Source of the DNA: Pontibacter sp. HSC-36F09 | GTDB taxonomy: Bacteria > Bacteroidota > Bacteroidia > Cytophagales > Hymenobacteraceae | Assembly (NCBI RefSeq): GCF_024171605.1 | Contig: NZ_JALKAA010000002.1 | Coordinates: forward strand, 682,001-746,000 | Reading direction: 5' to 3' | Length of the DNA: 64,000 bases | In this document: piece after piece, positions 1 through 7,983 of the stretch | Position numbering within the stretch: position 1 is the stretch's first letter | Layout: each line of letters begins with the position of its first letter | Program-made: the position numbers and the translations under genes | Notes under the pieces: generated by a model | Told to the model about the DNA's origin: nothing | The model's database searches: none | What the model saw: only the letters and a program-made list of their open reading frames with translations

Positions 1-349
1 GCTCGTCCAGCAATTCTCCGGTAGCGCCGCCTATCACTTTTATGTTAAAGCAGTCGAGGAGCTCTTTGGGTGCGTTGAGCGTAGAAACCGAGTCGTGGTT
101 ACCGCCTGTGATGATAATGTGGCGGCAACAGGTAGCGCATACCCTAGTCAGGAAGGTATAATATTGTTTGAGGGCCGTGTTGGAGGGAGCGCCGGTGTCG
201 AAGACGTCGCCGGCCATCAGAAGCACCTCAATCTTTTCGGTTTCAATGGTTTGCAGGAGCCAATCCAGGAAATGCTGGTGTTCTTCGGTTCGTTCGAGGT
301 TGACGAGTCGCTGGCCGAGGTGCCAGTCTGAAGTGTGTAGTATGCGCAT
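1..349 (-). CDS. sbcD: Exonuclease SbcCD subunit D, N-terminal part (truncated by window edge)
   Basis: The reading frame starts at an ATG at 349 and runs off the left edge without a stop, so only about 116 N-terminal residues are seen. They begin MRILHTSDWHLGQ and continue with LLMAGDVFDTGAPS and ITGGNHDS. These are the first metal-binding motifs (DxH, GDxxD, GNHD) of the Mre11/SbcD calcineurin-like phosphoesterase family. SbcD is the nuclease subunit that works with the SMC-like ATPase SbcC to open hairpins and process double-strand ends. sbcC is usually next downstream, which would lie outside the window. The 133 bp upstream spacer contains copies of the GGTATA word and no clear promoter. 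Confidence 0.93.
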   Translation of the reverse strand, partial: MRILHTSDWHLGQRLVNLERTEEHQHFLDWLLQTIETEKIEVLLMAGDVFDTGAPSNTALKQYYTFLTRVCATCCRHIIITGGNHDSVSTLNAPKELLDCFNIKVIGGATGELLDE

Positions 350-482
350 ATCCCTGTTCCTTTCTCCTTTGCACCACAAGTTACATTAAGGTATACCTAT
401 ACTGCAAGTTTGTGATATAAATTTTTCCGGATCAGGTATAGCGCTTTTGCTATATAAATGGAGGTATACAGGGTTTGGTAGC

Positions 483-905
483 TTACTGATTAATCCAGAT
501 CAGGGCATCCTTTTGGTTGGAGAAATTTTTGAATAAAAACCGGTTGATGTTTTGTGCTTCTGCGCGGGTGGCGACTGCCTCGAGGGCTATTTTGGAGAAA
601 AGGCTGCTTGGTAATATTCTGGCCAATTTATGAAGTGAAGTCTGGGAGAGCAGTTCATAGAAACTTGTCGACATCCAGTCTTTGGTAGAGGTGTCCAGCA
701 AAGTCAGCCGTTCTGCGTTGGCTACTGCCCTGGTGATGCCTGTATCACGAAGTGCTTCATAGAGCTTGGTGCCGCCCGTAATCATTTCGCTTTGAGTTAC
801 TCCCCGCAGCCACTCAGCCATCAATAAATCATTCTTCTTATCAACTTCTATTTTGTAGAAATCCGAAGAGTATATAGTTTGAAAAGAGGAATGTTTTAAC
901 AACAT
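483..905 (-). CDS. STAS/SpoIIAA-like domain protein
   Basis: A 140-residue protein with no signal peptide or membrane segment. The arrangement of a short N-terminal strand region (FYKIEVDKKNDLLMAEW), a GGTKLYEALRDTGI helix, an AERLTLLDTSTKDWM segment and a C-terminal NFSNQKDALIWI segment resembles the small SpoIIAA/STAS-fold proteins common in Cytophagales. Such proteins are usually cytoplasmic and of unknown partner. It has its own spacer on both sides and no obvious operon partner. The family assignment comes from overall pattern recognition; the function is unknown. Confidence 0.7.
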   Translation of the reverse strand: MLLKHSSFQTIYSSDFYKIEVDKKNDLLMAEWLRGVTQSEMITGGTKLYEALRDTGITRAVANAERLTLLDTSTKDWMSTSFYELLSQTSLHKLARILPSSLFSKIALEAVATRAEAQNINRFLFKNFSNQKDALIWINQ

Positions 906-977
906 GATAACAGATAAATCATGTAAAGGTACGTGAAAATACTAGTTGACAGTCACGCTGCGTACCAATTTTAACTA

Positions 978-1373
978 TTATTCTTTCACCGGAAGACCAG
1001 CTGATTTAAGGTCTTGATACCCACCGATGTTATAAACGTTTTTAAAGCCGGCTTCTTCCATCAGTTTGGCTGCTTTGCCGCTTCGGTTTCCGCTGGCGCA
1101 GTACAGGTAGTAGGTTTTGTTTTTGTCCCAAGTCTGCATTTCTTTTTCAAACTGGCCGCTCAGGAAGTCGGCGTGCTGGGTGTTTTCGAGGTGTCCCGCT
1201 TCAAACTCAGTAGGAGTGCGCACATCAACCAGCATAACTTCTTGGTTGTCGATCTTTTCATGGTGGGCTTTGTATTCGGTGGCAGAAATAGTTTTGACTT
1301 TTGCGTCGCCTTGCTGTGGGCTGGTGCAGCTCATCAGGCTAGCTGCCATTATGGTGATTAGGAATAGTTTCAT
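978..1373 (-). CDS. Rhodanese-domain lipoprotein
   Basis: A 131-residue protein with a lipoprotein signal peptide (lipobox SLMSC, lipidated Cys16) followed by a single rhodanese domain. The domain shows the VDVRTPTEFEAGHL entry motif and the active-site loop CASGNRSG with catalytic Cys92, as in PspE/GlpE-type single-domain sulfurtransferases. It should be anchored in the periplasm-facing leaflet and handle sulfane sulfur (thiosulfate or persulfide). It lies 122 bp downstream of an ArsR-family gene on the same strand, so the two may be co-transcribed. Persulfide metabolism is a reasonable inference but the substrate is not shown. Confidence 0.88.
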   Translation of the reverse strand: MKLFLITIMAASLMSCTSPQQGDAKVKTISATEYKAHHEKIDNQEVMLVDVRTPTEFEAGHLENTQHADFLSGQFEKEMQTWDKNKTYYLYCASGNRSGKAAKLMEEAGFKNVYNIGGYQDLKSAGLPVKE

Positions 1374-1495
1374 GGAGAATTCGGGTTAACCTATGTTATT
1401 GTAAACGTAAGCAAGCATTTTTTGGTGCGCCGGCTCTTTCCAGAGTTCGATTCAAAAAGTAAGTATATGAAAATAATTTCATTTTACTATGCATT

Positions 1496-1813
1496 CTAAC
1501 CAGCTTCTTGTACAGGTTTGCAGCCTTTGATGCAATCAATGATGTCAGAGATGCTGGAGTCAGTGAGAAAATAAAATACATTTTTCCCCTGTCGGCGGGT
1601 TTCCACCAGACCTTTGTCGCGCATGTTGGTGAGGTGATGCGAGAGGAGCGACTGTTCGATTTCCAGCACTTCCTGTAACTGACTCACGGTGAGTTGGTCT
1701 TCCTGCTCCAGCAGATCAATGATGCTGATGCGCACCGGATGCGCCACGCATTTGAGCACATAGGCCGTTCGTTCCAGCTTTTTCTTTTCTACCCTTACTT
1801 TCAGGTCGGTCAT
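1496..1813 (-). CDS. ArsR-family winged-helix regulator
   Basis: A 105-residue ArsR/SmtB-type protein: the N-terminal AHPVRISIIDLL helix, a recognition region QSLLSHHLTNMRDKGLV, and the wing ETRRQGKNVFYFL. The arsenic-site motif ELCVC is absent. Cysteines occur at residue 22 (LKCVAHP) and at 94 and 98 (CIKGC), which could form a thiol-based or metal sensor. The downstream rhodanese gene makes sulfane sulfur a plausible signal by analogy with BigR/SqrR, but the cysteine positions differ from those proteins. An inverted repeat 27 bp before the start codon is a likely autoregulatory operator. Confidence 0.88.
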   Translation of the reverse strand: MTDLKVRVEKKKLERTAYVLKCVAHPVRISIIDLLEQEDQLTVSQLQEVLEIEQSLLSHHLTNMRDKGLVETRRQGKNVFYFLTDSSISDIIDCIKGCKPVQEAG

Positions 1814-1839
1814 GGGAGTTCGAATAATAGGTAATTACA

Positions 1840-1863
1840 ATACATGATCATTTATTCATGTAT
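1840..1863 (-). promoter_or_regulatory. Candidate ArsR operator
   Basis: Two perfect 8 bp arms, ATACATGA and TCATGTAT, separated by 8 bp, lie just upstream of the ArsR gene. The ATAnnTGA...TCAnnTAT layout is the usual one for ArsR/SmtB operators. Binding is inferred, not shown. Confidence 0.6.
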
Positions 1864-2015
1864 AAATTTTAATACAATTTTAAACCGCTTTAGGTTCCGG
1901 TGAAGTTGGCTGTAGCACAGGTATATCGAAACGGGTCAGGTATAGCGGAAAAAGTATATGCGTGACCTGGTAAGTATGTGAGGCGGGTATAGATTTAATC
2001 AGGTTTCCTGAAACA

Positions 2016-2044
2016 GGAAAAGCCGGCACGGGGCCGGCTTTTCC
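2016..2044. terminator. Terminator downstream of catalase
   Basis: A perfect 12 bp stem, GGAAAAGCCGGC with its complement, around a 5-base loop lies 25 bp beyond the catalase stop codon. The A/T run is inside the stem, so it can act in either direction. Confidence 0.8.
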
Positions 2045-2068
2045 ATAGCACAAAATTATGGTGTCATC

Positions 2069-3574
2069 TTAGTGGGCTTGCACACCGCCTGTGTGGGCGC
2101 TTACATCAACGCCCAGGCCTTGCGCTATACCTAGTCCGAGACCGATATCGGCGCGGAAGAAGTGACACAGTTGACGGTTTATAATCTCTGCCCGCTTCGG
2201 TCCGTCTATACCTTGCATGGCTCCCACGATATTACTGATGGTGTTTTTCTTCTCCTCCGGCGTCATCAAACGGAACAGGTCACCCGGCTGGGTATAGTGG
2301 TCGTTCTCGCCTTCGGCGTTACGGTCGTACCAGTCGGCTACCACGTTGCTGCCCAGGTTTTGAGCAGGCTCTTTGTAAGTTTCGTCTGCTTTGATGTTGT
2401 CGAAAGAGTTCGGGAAATAATTTGGTGCGCTGCCGCCATTGCCATCCACCCGCATGGCACCGTCGCGTTGGTAGTTGTTCACTGCAAACGGGCAACGGTT
2501 TACCGGAATCTGCTCGTAATTTGCCCCGATGCGGTAGCGCTGCGCATCCGGGTACGACAGGATGCGGCCCTGCAGCATGCGGTCCGGCGAGAAGCCGATG
2601 CCATCCACGAGGTGGGCCGGTGCAAAAGCTGCCTGCTCCACGTGCGCAAAGTAGTTGTCCGGAACTTCGTTCAGCTCCAGCACGCCCACATCAATCAGCG
2701 GATAGTCTTTCTGCGACCATACCTTGGTCAGGTCAAATGGATTCCACTTGTAGTTTGCTGCCTCGGCTTCCGGCATGATCTGTACTTTCAGAGCCCAGCG
2801 TGGGAAGTCGCCTCTATCGATGGCTTCTACCAAATCGCGCTGCGCGTGGTCCGGGTCCATACCTTTCATCACGGTGGCTTCTGAATCTGTGAAATTCTGG
2901 ATGCCTTGCAGTGTCTTGAAATGGAATTTTACGAAGTAGCGCTCGTTTTCGTGGTTAATAAAAGAGAAGGTATGGCTACCAAAACCATGCATGTGGCGGT
3001 AAGAAAACGGCGTGCCACGGTCGCTCATCAAAATCATTACCTGGTGCAAACTTTCCGGGTTCAGTGACCAGAAATCCCATACCATGGTTGCGCTTTTGGT
3101 GTTGGTGCGCGGATCGCGTTTCTGGGTATGAATAAAGTCAGGGAATTTTTTCGGGTCCTTGATGAAGAACACCGGCGTGTTGTTGCCCACCAGATCCCAG
3201 TTACCTTCTTCGGTATAAAACTTTACGGCAAAACCACGCGGATCGCGCTCAGAGTCTGCACTGCCTTTTTCGCCGCCAACAGTAGAGAAGCGCAGGAACA
3301 CGCGGGTTTCTTTGCCTATCTCGCTGAACAATCTGGCTTTGGTATACCTGGTGATATCGTGGGTAACGGTAAAGGTGCCGTATGCGCCGGTGCCTTTGGC
3401 ATGTACCACGCGCTCCGGGGTACGCTCACGGTTGAAGTGCGCCAGTTTTTCGTGCAGGATATAGTCTTCGAGCAGGATCGGGCCGCGTGGACCGGCGGTC
3501 ATGCTGTTTTCGTGCTCGTAATATGGTTTGCCGGAGGCAGTAGTCAGTTTCTGATTTGGGTTCTCGGTGTTCAT
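2069..3574 (-). CDS. katA: Monofunctional heme catalase (clade 3, small subunit)
   Basis: A 501-residue catalase that breaks down hydrogen peroxide in the cytoplasm. The distal His58 lies in [12 protein letters not shown], the distal Asn131 in [11 protein letters not shown], and the proximal heme-ligand Tyr341 in [14 protein letters not shown]. The length fits clade 3 small-subunit enzymes. An in-frame ATG at 3616 would add 14 residues, but a good promoter at 3614-3645 predicts a transcription start near 3607, inside that extension. The start at 3574 (MNTENPNQK) is therefore preferred, and it also matches the family. No regulator gene is directly attached; a YeiH-type exporter lies upstream on the same strand. 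Confidence 0.96.
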   Translation of the reverse strand: MNTENPNQKLTTASGKPYYEHENSMTAGPRGPILLEDYILHEKLAHFNRERTPERVVHAKGTGAYGTFTVTHDITRYTKARLFSEIGKETRVFLRFSTVGGEKGSADSERDPRGFAVKFYTEEGNWDLVGNNTPVFFIKDPKKFPDFIHTQKRDPRTNTKSATMVWDFWSLNPESLHQVMILMSDRGTPFSYRHMHGFGSHTFSFINHENERYFVKFHFKTLQGIQNFTDSEATVMKGMDPDHAQRDLVEAIDRGDFPRWALKVQIMPEAEAANYKWNPFDLTKVWSQKDYPLIDVGVLELNEVPDNYFAHVEQAAFAPAHLVDGIGFSPDRMLQGRILSYPDAQRYRIGANYEQIPVNRCPFAVNNYQRDGAMRVDGNGGSAPNYFPNSFDNIKADETYKEPAQNLGSNVVADWYDRNAEGENDHYTQPGDLFRLMTPEEKKNTISNIVGAMQGIDGPKRAEIINRQLCHFFRADIGLGLGIAQGLGVDVSAHTGGVQAH

Positions 3575-3613
3575 ATAGCGAAGGGTTTTGAGGTTTCTGC
3601 TGAATTGTTGCCT

Positions 3614-3645
3614 CAAAAGTATAGCCCTATGATATATAGATCAAA
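3614..3645 (-). promoter_or_regulatory. Bacteroidota-type promoter of catalase
   Basis: On the minus strand, TTTG (3642-3645) is followed after 20 bp by TACTTTTG (3614-3621). This matches the phylum consensus TTTG, N19-20, TAnnTTTG. It places transcription start near 3607, about 33 bases before the chosen ATG. Confidence 0.7.
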
Positions 3646-3692
3646 TCGATTGATTTTATGATGCGATAGTTTTCGTTTATAACATGGCAAGG

Positions 3693-4643
3693 TTAACCCA
3701 GACCGTAGATTACGGCCAGTGAAACTACCGAAATGATCAGCCACAAAATAACGCCCTGCCAGAAAGGTTTCGCGCTGATTGCTTTCAAGGCACTAAGGCT
3801 AATGTTGGCACCGATCAGGAAAAGGCTGAGCAAAAGTCCTTTTTTGGCTAGTAGCACAATGGTGGGAGAAACCACCTCAACAGCAGGTATAAATGTGCTG
3901 ATGACCGAGGCCAATACGAAAAGCAGAATGAAGGTCGGTATGCTCAGTTTCTTTTTTCCGTCTTTGAACATTAAACCGGAAACCAGCACCAGCGGCACGA
4001 TCCAAAGTGCGCGGGTGAGTTTAAGCGTGGTCGCAATTCGCAGGGCTTCGTCGCCGTAGCGGGTGGCGGCGCCTACTACCGAACTGGTATCATGTATAGC
4101 AATGGCCGCCCAGGTGCCAAACTGCTCCTGGGAAAGTCCGAGGGCATTTCCGATGGGTGGAAAAATGAAAAGCGCTACCGCATTCAAAACAAACACAATA
4201 CCGAGCGCTACAGAAATTTCCTGATCGTTTGCCTTGATGGCCGGCGCCACCGCTGCAATGGCGCTGCCTCCGCAGATAGCCGTGCCCGACGAAACCAGGT
4301 GCGTGAGGCGCGGAGGGGTATAGAACAGCTTGCCCAGTAACAGGCCGATCAGCATGGTAGCGGCCAGCGAAACTAAGGTATAGACAATACCCATCAGTCC
4401 GGTTTCAGCCACCTGATACAGGTCTATGCCGAAGCCCAGGCCTACCACCGCCGCCTGTAACAGGTATTTCGAAATTTTGCCGGTACGCGCCTTAAACGGA
4501 TTACCCAACAGCAGCCCGACAACTAATCCGGCCGCCAGAGCCATGGCTGAATTGAGCAACGATGTGAACAGAATCAGAAGAACAAAGGCTATGAAGATCG
4601 TTTTCTGGAATAGGGGAGATGAGAGCGGAAAAAGTTTGGACAT
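3693..4643 (-). CDS. yeiH: YeiH-family putative sulfate exporter
   Basis: A 316-residue integral membrane protein of the UPF0324/YeiH family, with about nine to ten hydrophobic segments. Recognisable family motifs are GLLLGNPF near residue 43, the glycine-rich SSGTAICGGSAIAAVAPAIKA and IHDTSSVVGAA. Family members are annotated as putative sulfate exporters of the inner membrane, but the transported species is not firmly established. The minus-strand sequence TAAATTTG at 4673-4680 is a good -7 element about 30 bases before the start; no clear -33 partner is seen. It lies between the catalase and an outer-membrane gene, all on the minus strand with separate spacers. Confidence 0.88.
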   Translation of the reverse strand: MSKLFPLSSPLFQKTIFIAFVLLILFTSLLNSAMALAAGLVVGLLLGNPFKARTGKISKYLLQAAVVGLGFGIDLYQVAETGLMGIVYTLVSLAATMLIGLLLGKLFYTPPRLTHLVSSGTAICGGSAIAAVAPAIKANDQEISVALGIVFVLNAVALFIFPPIGNALGLSQEQFGTWAAIAIHDTSSVVGAATRYGDEALRIATTLKLTRALWIVPLVLVSGLMFKDGKKKLSIPTFILLFVLASVISTFIPAVEVVSPTIVLLAKKGLLLSLFLIGANISLSALKAISAKPFWQGVILWLIISVVSLAVIYGLG

Positions 4644-4766
4644 GCTTCGGGTGGCGTTTGGCTGATCGCTGACAAATTTACGCTTCTTTATTACTTTAGA
4701 TATGTGACTTTTGTCGCATTCAGGCAGATAAAGAATTTGTAAGACCTTGCAGCAGGTATAGCCGCG

Positions 4767-5915
4767 TTAAAAAGCCTCTCCGATCATCACATAAAAATTC
4801 ACTCCTTCGCGCCCATACCCGATATCTGCCCGAATGTTGAGTTTTTGCTCGGGGTTCAGGGCGTAGCGCAATCCAGTTCCGACGGAGTATTTGAGCGTAG
4901 AGAAATGCACGTATTTTGGTTTGTCGAACACATCGCCTATACCTGCAAAAGCCGCCATGCCAAAGCGCCAGAACAGCGGGAAGCGGTACTCCAGCTGCGT
5001 GCCTGCAAAGTTGTCTTCCAGAAAGCGGTTTTTGGCATAGCCGCGCAATATGCGGTCGCCCCCGGCCATGGCCATGCGCATCACAGGTATATCGCCGTTG
5101 TTGAGGTTAAAGCTTGTGTTATGCGCCAGAATGTGGTTCGGTTTCAGCTGGAAATACTTCCGGAAGTCGAGGTTGAAATTGTTGTAGCCAAAGTCTCCAC
5201 CGAACGTGCTGCCAAAGCGGTAGCCGGACATTTCGAGGTAAGTGCCGCTACTGGCAAAGGCCACATTGTCCCGGCTGTCGAGCAGGAAAACAAGACCCAG
5301 GCCGCTGTTCAGTCCACCCTGGTAGCCCGGAATCTGCTGGGTAAGCAGCTGGCTCTCTCTGTCTTCGTTAATCGGGTTGAGTTGGAGGTCGTAGTAGTTC
5401 GCGATCTGAAAGTCAGGTCCCAGGAAAGTGCGTGTTCCTACCTTTCTCAAAGCAGCCAATCGGGCGCTCACATAATCGTATTCATAGATTTCCTCATCAG
5501 AAAGCGGCGTGTCGTTGCCGATACCATAAAATCGGTCGGTATATACCCGGTGGCGCAGCTCGCCACGCAGCAGGAATTTTTCATCGCGCGTAAAAATGGC
5601 CCAATCCAAGAGTTGGTCGGTTTGCTTGCGCAAGGTATAATCCACGATCAGCCGCATGGTGGAGAGACGGGTATAGTCCTCGCCTTCGCTGTTTTTCAGT
5701 TTGAAGAAACCAAGCAGCGCTGCCCCAAATCCGAGCTTCGTGTCGGGGGTATAGTATAGTACCGGAATCGGAATCAGGCCGCGTGTTTTCTCAGCTTTAG
5801 GCGGAGTCGTGTCGGGTATAGCATCAGCCTGTTGGTCCTGCGCCAGCACTTGGGTAGGCGTGCCCAGCAGCAAACAGAATCCCAGCAAGCAGCTGGCAAG
5901 TGCATGTCGTTTCAT
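4767..5915 (-). CDS. Omp85-type outer-membrane barrel protein (BamA/TamA C-terminal domain only)
   Basis: A 382-residue exported protein with a cleavable signal peptide ending VLAQ near residue 25, a short acidic linker and then a bacterial surface antigen (Omp85) barrel. The barrel starts at about LIPIPVLYYTPDTKLGFGA and ends in the aromatic residue typical of outer-membrane strands (MIGEAF). No POTRA domains are present, so it is not BamA itself. The motif GGDRILRGYAKNRF is the family's conserved (V)RG-F/Y loop-6 region (here LRGY). It is paralogous to the protein at 6617-7750; both start the barrel and end the protein with nearly the same words. The role is unknown, with surface-layer or lipid/protein insertion functions conceivable. 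Confidence 0.85.
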   Translation of the reverse strand: MKRHALASCLLGFCLLLGTPTQVLAQDQQADAIPDTTPPKAEKTRGLIPIPVLYYTPDTKLGFGAALLGFFKLKNSEGEDYTRLSTMRLIVDYTLRKQTDQLLDWAIFTRDEKFLLRGELRHRVYTDRFYGIGNDTPLSDEEIYEYDYVSARLAALRKVGTRTFLGPDFQIANYYDLQLNPINEDRESQLLTQQIPGYQGGLNSGLGLVFLLDSRDNVAFASSGTYLEMSGYRFGSTFGGDFGYNNFNLDFRKYFQLKPNHILAHNTSFNLNNGDIPVMRMAMAGGDRILRGYAKNRFLEDNFAGTQLEYRFPLFWRFGMAAFAGIGDVFDKPKYVHFSTLKYSVGTGLRYALNPEQKLNIRADIGYGREGVNFYVMIGEAF

Positions 5916-6061
5916 AAAACTGATAAGGTATAAGGTGAGGGGGTGGGTTCTGTGTTATAACAGGTATAAAGCAGGACTTTTCCAGTAGAAATGTAGGGAA
6001 GTTTAAGTGATTTTTGCTAGTAGTGAGGGGATTTTTTTGTCTTGCTGGCAGGTATAGCTTC

Positions 6062-6593
6062 ATGGCGCGAGCGTCCACGCTCGTGTCTGCTATCGTGGGG
6101 CCTCTGGCCCGGGTATAGGTATAGGTATAGCGGAAATGTGGTTTTGCATGGGGCCAGTTTTTAACTGGCGTAGCGGCGGCTTTTGCAGGTATAGCAACTA
6201 GTTTCGTTTCATTGCTTCGCCTGTGCGGCGGGCACCTACTTTTTGTCTTGACACAAATCGAGGGCCCCTTCCCCCAAAGTAGGCAAAAAAGTCAAGACTC
6301 CCCAAACTCGCTGAACGCTCAAACAGTGGTTAGTCATTTAGGTGCACTTGGAAAAGTTGTCTGTTTCATAGCTCAAGGGGCAAGTTACTTTTTCTATACC
6401 TACCAGGAGTCTGTGCTACAACGCTTATACCTTGAACTGGTAGTAACTCAAACTCCCCTCCTTGGATAAGGAGGGGGTAGGGGTGGTTGGACCTGGTATA
6501 GCAAAGGAACTGCATCAACTACGAAGCTATACCTGAGAACTGGCAGTGCGGAAAACTCCCCCTTTGAAGGGGGCAGGGGGATGTTAATCGTGC
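6062..6593. repeat. Intergenic repeat element, copy A
   Basis: This spacer element shares long near-identical blocks with 12525-13000. Shared blocks include ATGGCGCGAGCGTCCACG, the GGTATA tandem (3 units here, 6112-6129), GGCGTAGCGGCGGCTTTTGC, AGTCAAGACTCCCC and a closing CCCCTTTGAAGGGGGCAGGGG hairpin word. Copy A has about 100 bp not found in copy B, including a second hairpin-like block (CCCCTCCTTGGATAAGGAGG) around 6456. It carries no convincing coding sequence or transposase. It fills most of the ~700 bp between the two paralogous Omp85 genes, and the remaining 145 bp next to the 5915 start shows nothing clear. Confidence 0.85.
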
Positions 6594-6616
6594 ATAACTC
6601 TTACCAACACTAATAT

Positions 6617-7750
6617 TTAAAACGCTTCCCCGATCATCAGATAAATATTGAATCCTTCGCGGCCATAGCCTATATCCAGCCTCGAGTTGAGTTTCTGATC
6701 GGGGCGGATGGCGTAGCGCAGGCCGGTGCCTACGGAGTACTTCACTGTCGAAAAACTTATGTCTTTTGGTTTGTCGAACACATCGCCTATACCTGCAAAG
6801 GCCGCTCCACCCAGACGCCAGAACAGCGGGAAACGATACTCCGCCTGTGTGCCGGCAAAGTGGTCGTCGTGGAAGCGGTTACGGGCGTAGCCGCGCAGTA
6901 TCTTGTCGCCGCCAGCGGTGGCCAGGCGCTGTACCGGCACTTCGCCCTCGTTTAGCCGGAGCATGGTGTTGGTAGCCAGCACGCGGTCATTGCCCAGGCC
7001 ATAATAGCGGTTGAATTCGAAGTTGAGGTTATTGTAGCGGAAGTCGCTGCCGAAAGTCTTGCCGAAATGGTAACCCGATAGCTCCAGGTAAAAACCTTTG
7101 CTCGGATAGGCGGTGTTGTTGCGGTGGTCGATCAGGAAAATAGCGCCCAGACCCACATTGCGCCCTTTTCTGTAGCCGGGTAGCTGCTGCGAGAGCAACT
7201 GACTGTCTTCCTCCAGTTTTACATTATAATACTCCGTAAACTGAATGTCCGGCCCTAGGAAGCTGCGGAAGCCCACGTTTTTGAGCACTGCAATTTTCGC
7301 TGAAACCATGTCATAGTCATAGATCTCACGGTCGTCTTTTCGGCTATCGTTGCCGAGGCCGTAGAAGCGGTCGGTATAAATGCGGTGCCGCAGCTCGCCA
7401 CGCAGCATCAGACGCTCCTCGCGGGTAAAAATATTCCAGTACAGCCATTGGTCGGTTTGCTTGTTCAGGGTATAGTCCACCACCAGGCGGGCCAGCGAGA
7501 GGCGGGTATAGGTGGTGTCGGTATAGCTGCGAAGGCGGAAGTAACCCAGCAATGAGGCACCAAAGCCTAATTTGGTGTCGGGGGTATAGTAGAGGACGGG
7601 CGCAGGTATAAGCCCTTTTACGCTGCGCATGTCCGGCTTAGGCGGATCAACTGTTTTGTCTTCTACGGTTTGTTCCTGCGCCAGCACTGGGGCAGATTTT
7701 AAAAAGAGTAATGCTAGTAGCAGATAGGTGAGGTATAGGTATAAGCGCAT
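6617..7750 (-). CDS. Omp85-type outer-membrane barrel protein, paralogue
   Basis: A 377-residue paralogue of the 4767-5915 protein with the same plan: signal peptide (hydrophobic stretch ending VLAQ), linker, then a barrel beginning LIPAPVLYYTPDTKLGFGA and ending YLMIGEAF. GGDKILRGYARNRF marks the conserved loop-6 region. Starting at the ATG at 7750 gives a normal signal peptide; the in-frame ATG at 7810 would add 20 polar residues before it and is rejected. No POTRA domains are visible. The intergenic repeat lies exactly between the two paralogues, which suggests an old tandem duplication. Confidence 0.85.
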   Translation of the reverse strand: MRLYLYLTYLLLALLFLKSAPVLAQEQTVEDKTVDPPKPDMRSVKGLIPAPVLYYTPDTKLGFGASLLGYFRLRSYTDTTYTRLSLARLVVDYTLNKQTDQWLYWNIFTREERLMLRGELRHRIYTDRFYGLGNDSRKDDREIYDYDMVSAKIAVLKNVGFRSFLGPDIQFTEYYNVKLEEDSQLLSQQLPGYRKGRNVGLGAIFLIDHRNNTAYPSKGFYLELSGYHFGKTFGSDFRYNNLNFEFNRYYGLGNDRVLATNTMLRLNEGEVPVQRLATAGGDKILRGYARNRFHDDHFAGTQAEYRFPLFWRLGGAAFAGIGDVFDKPKDISFSTVKYSVGTGLRYAIRPDQKLNSRLDIGYGREGFNIYLMIGEAF

Positions 7751-7983
7751 GCAAACGTTGTTTCTGGAACGGGTTCTTAAAATATCAGGAGTACATACGT
7801 AAAGCAGCATTTCTGGTCTATACCGGGGTGCTGCATTTGTAGATTATGGAAGTTTCTATATTAGATAAAGTATATGGAGGTTGATCCTGAATATTTTATG
7901 AAGTTTTACAAGGAATTTTAAAGTGAAGATGTCTATATTGTGTTCTAAACCTAAACTAACCTCTTCTTCACCTTCACAGAACA

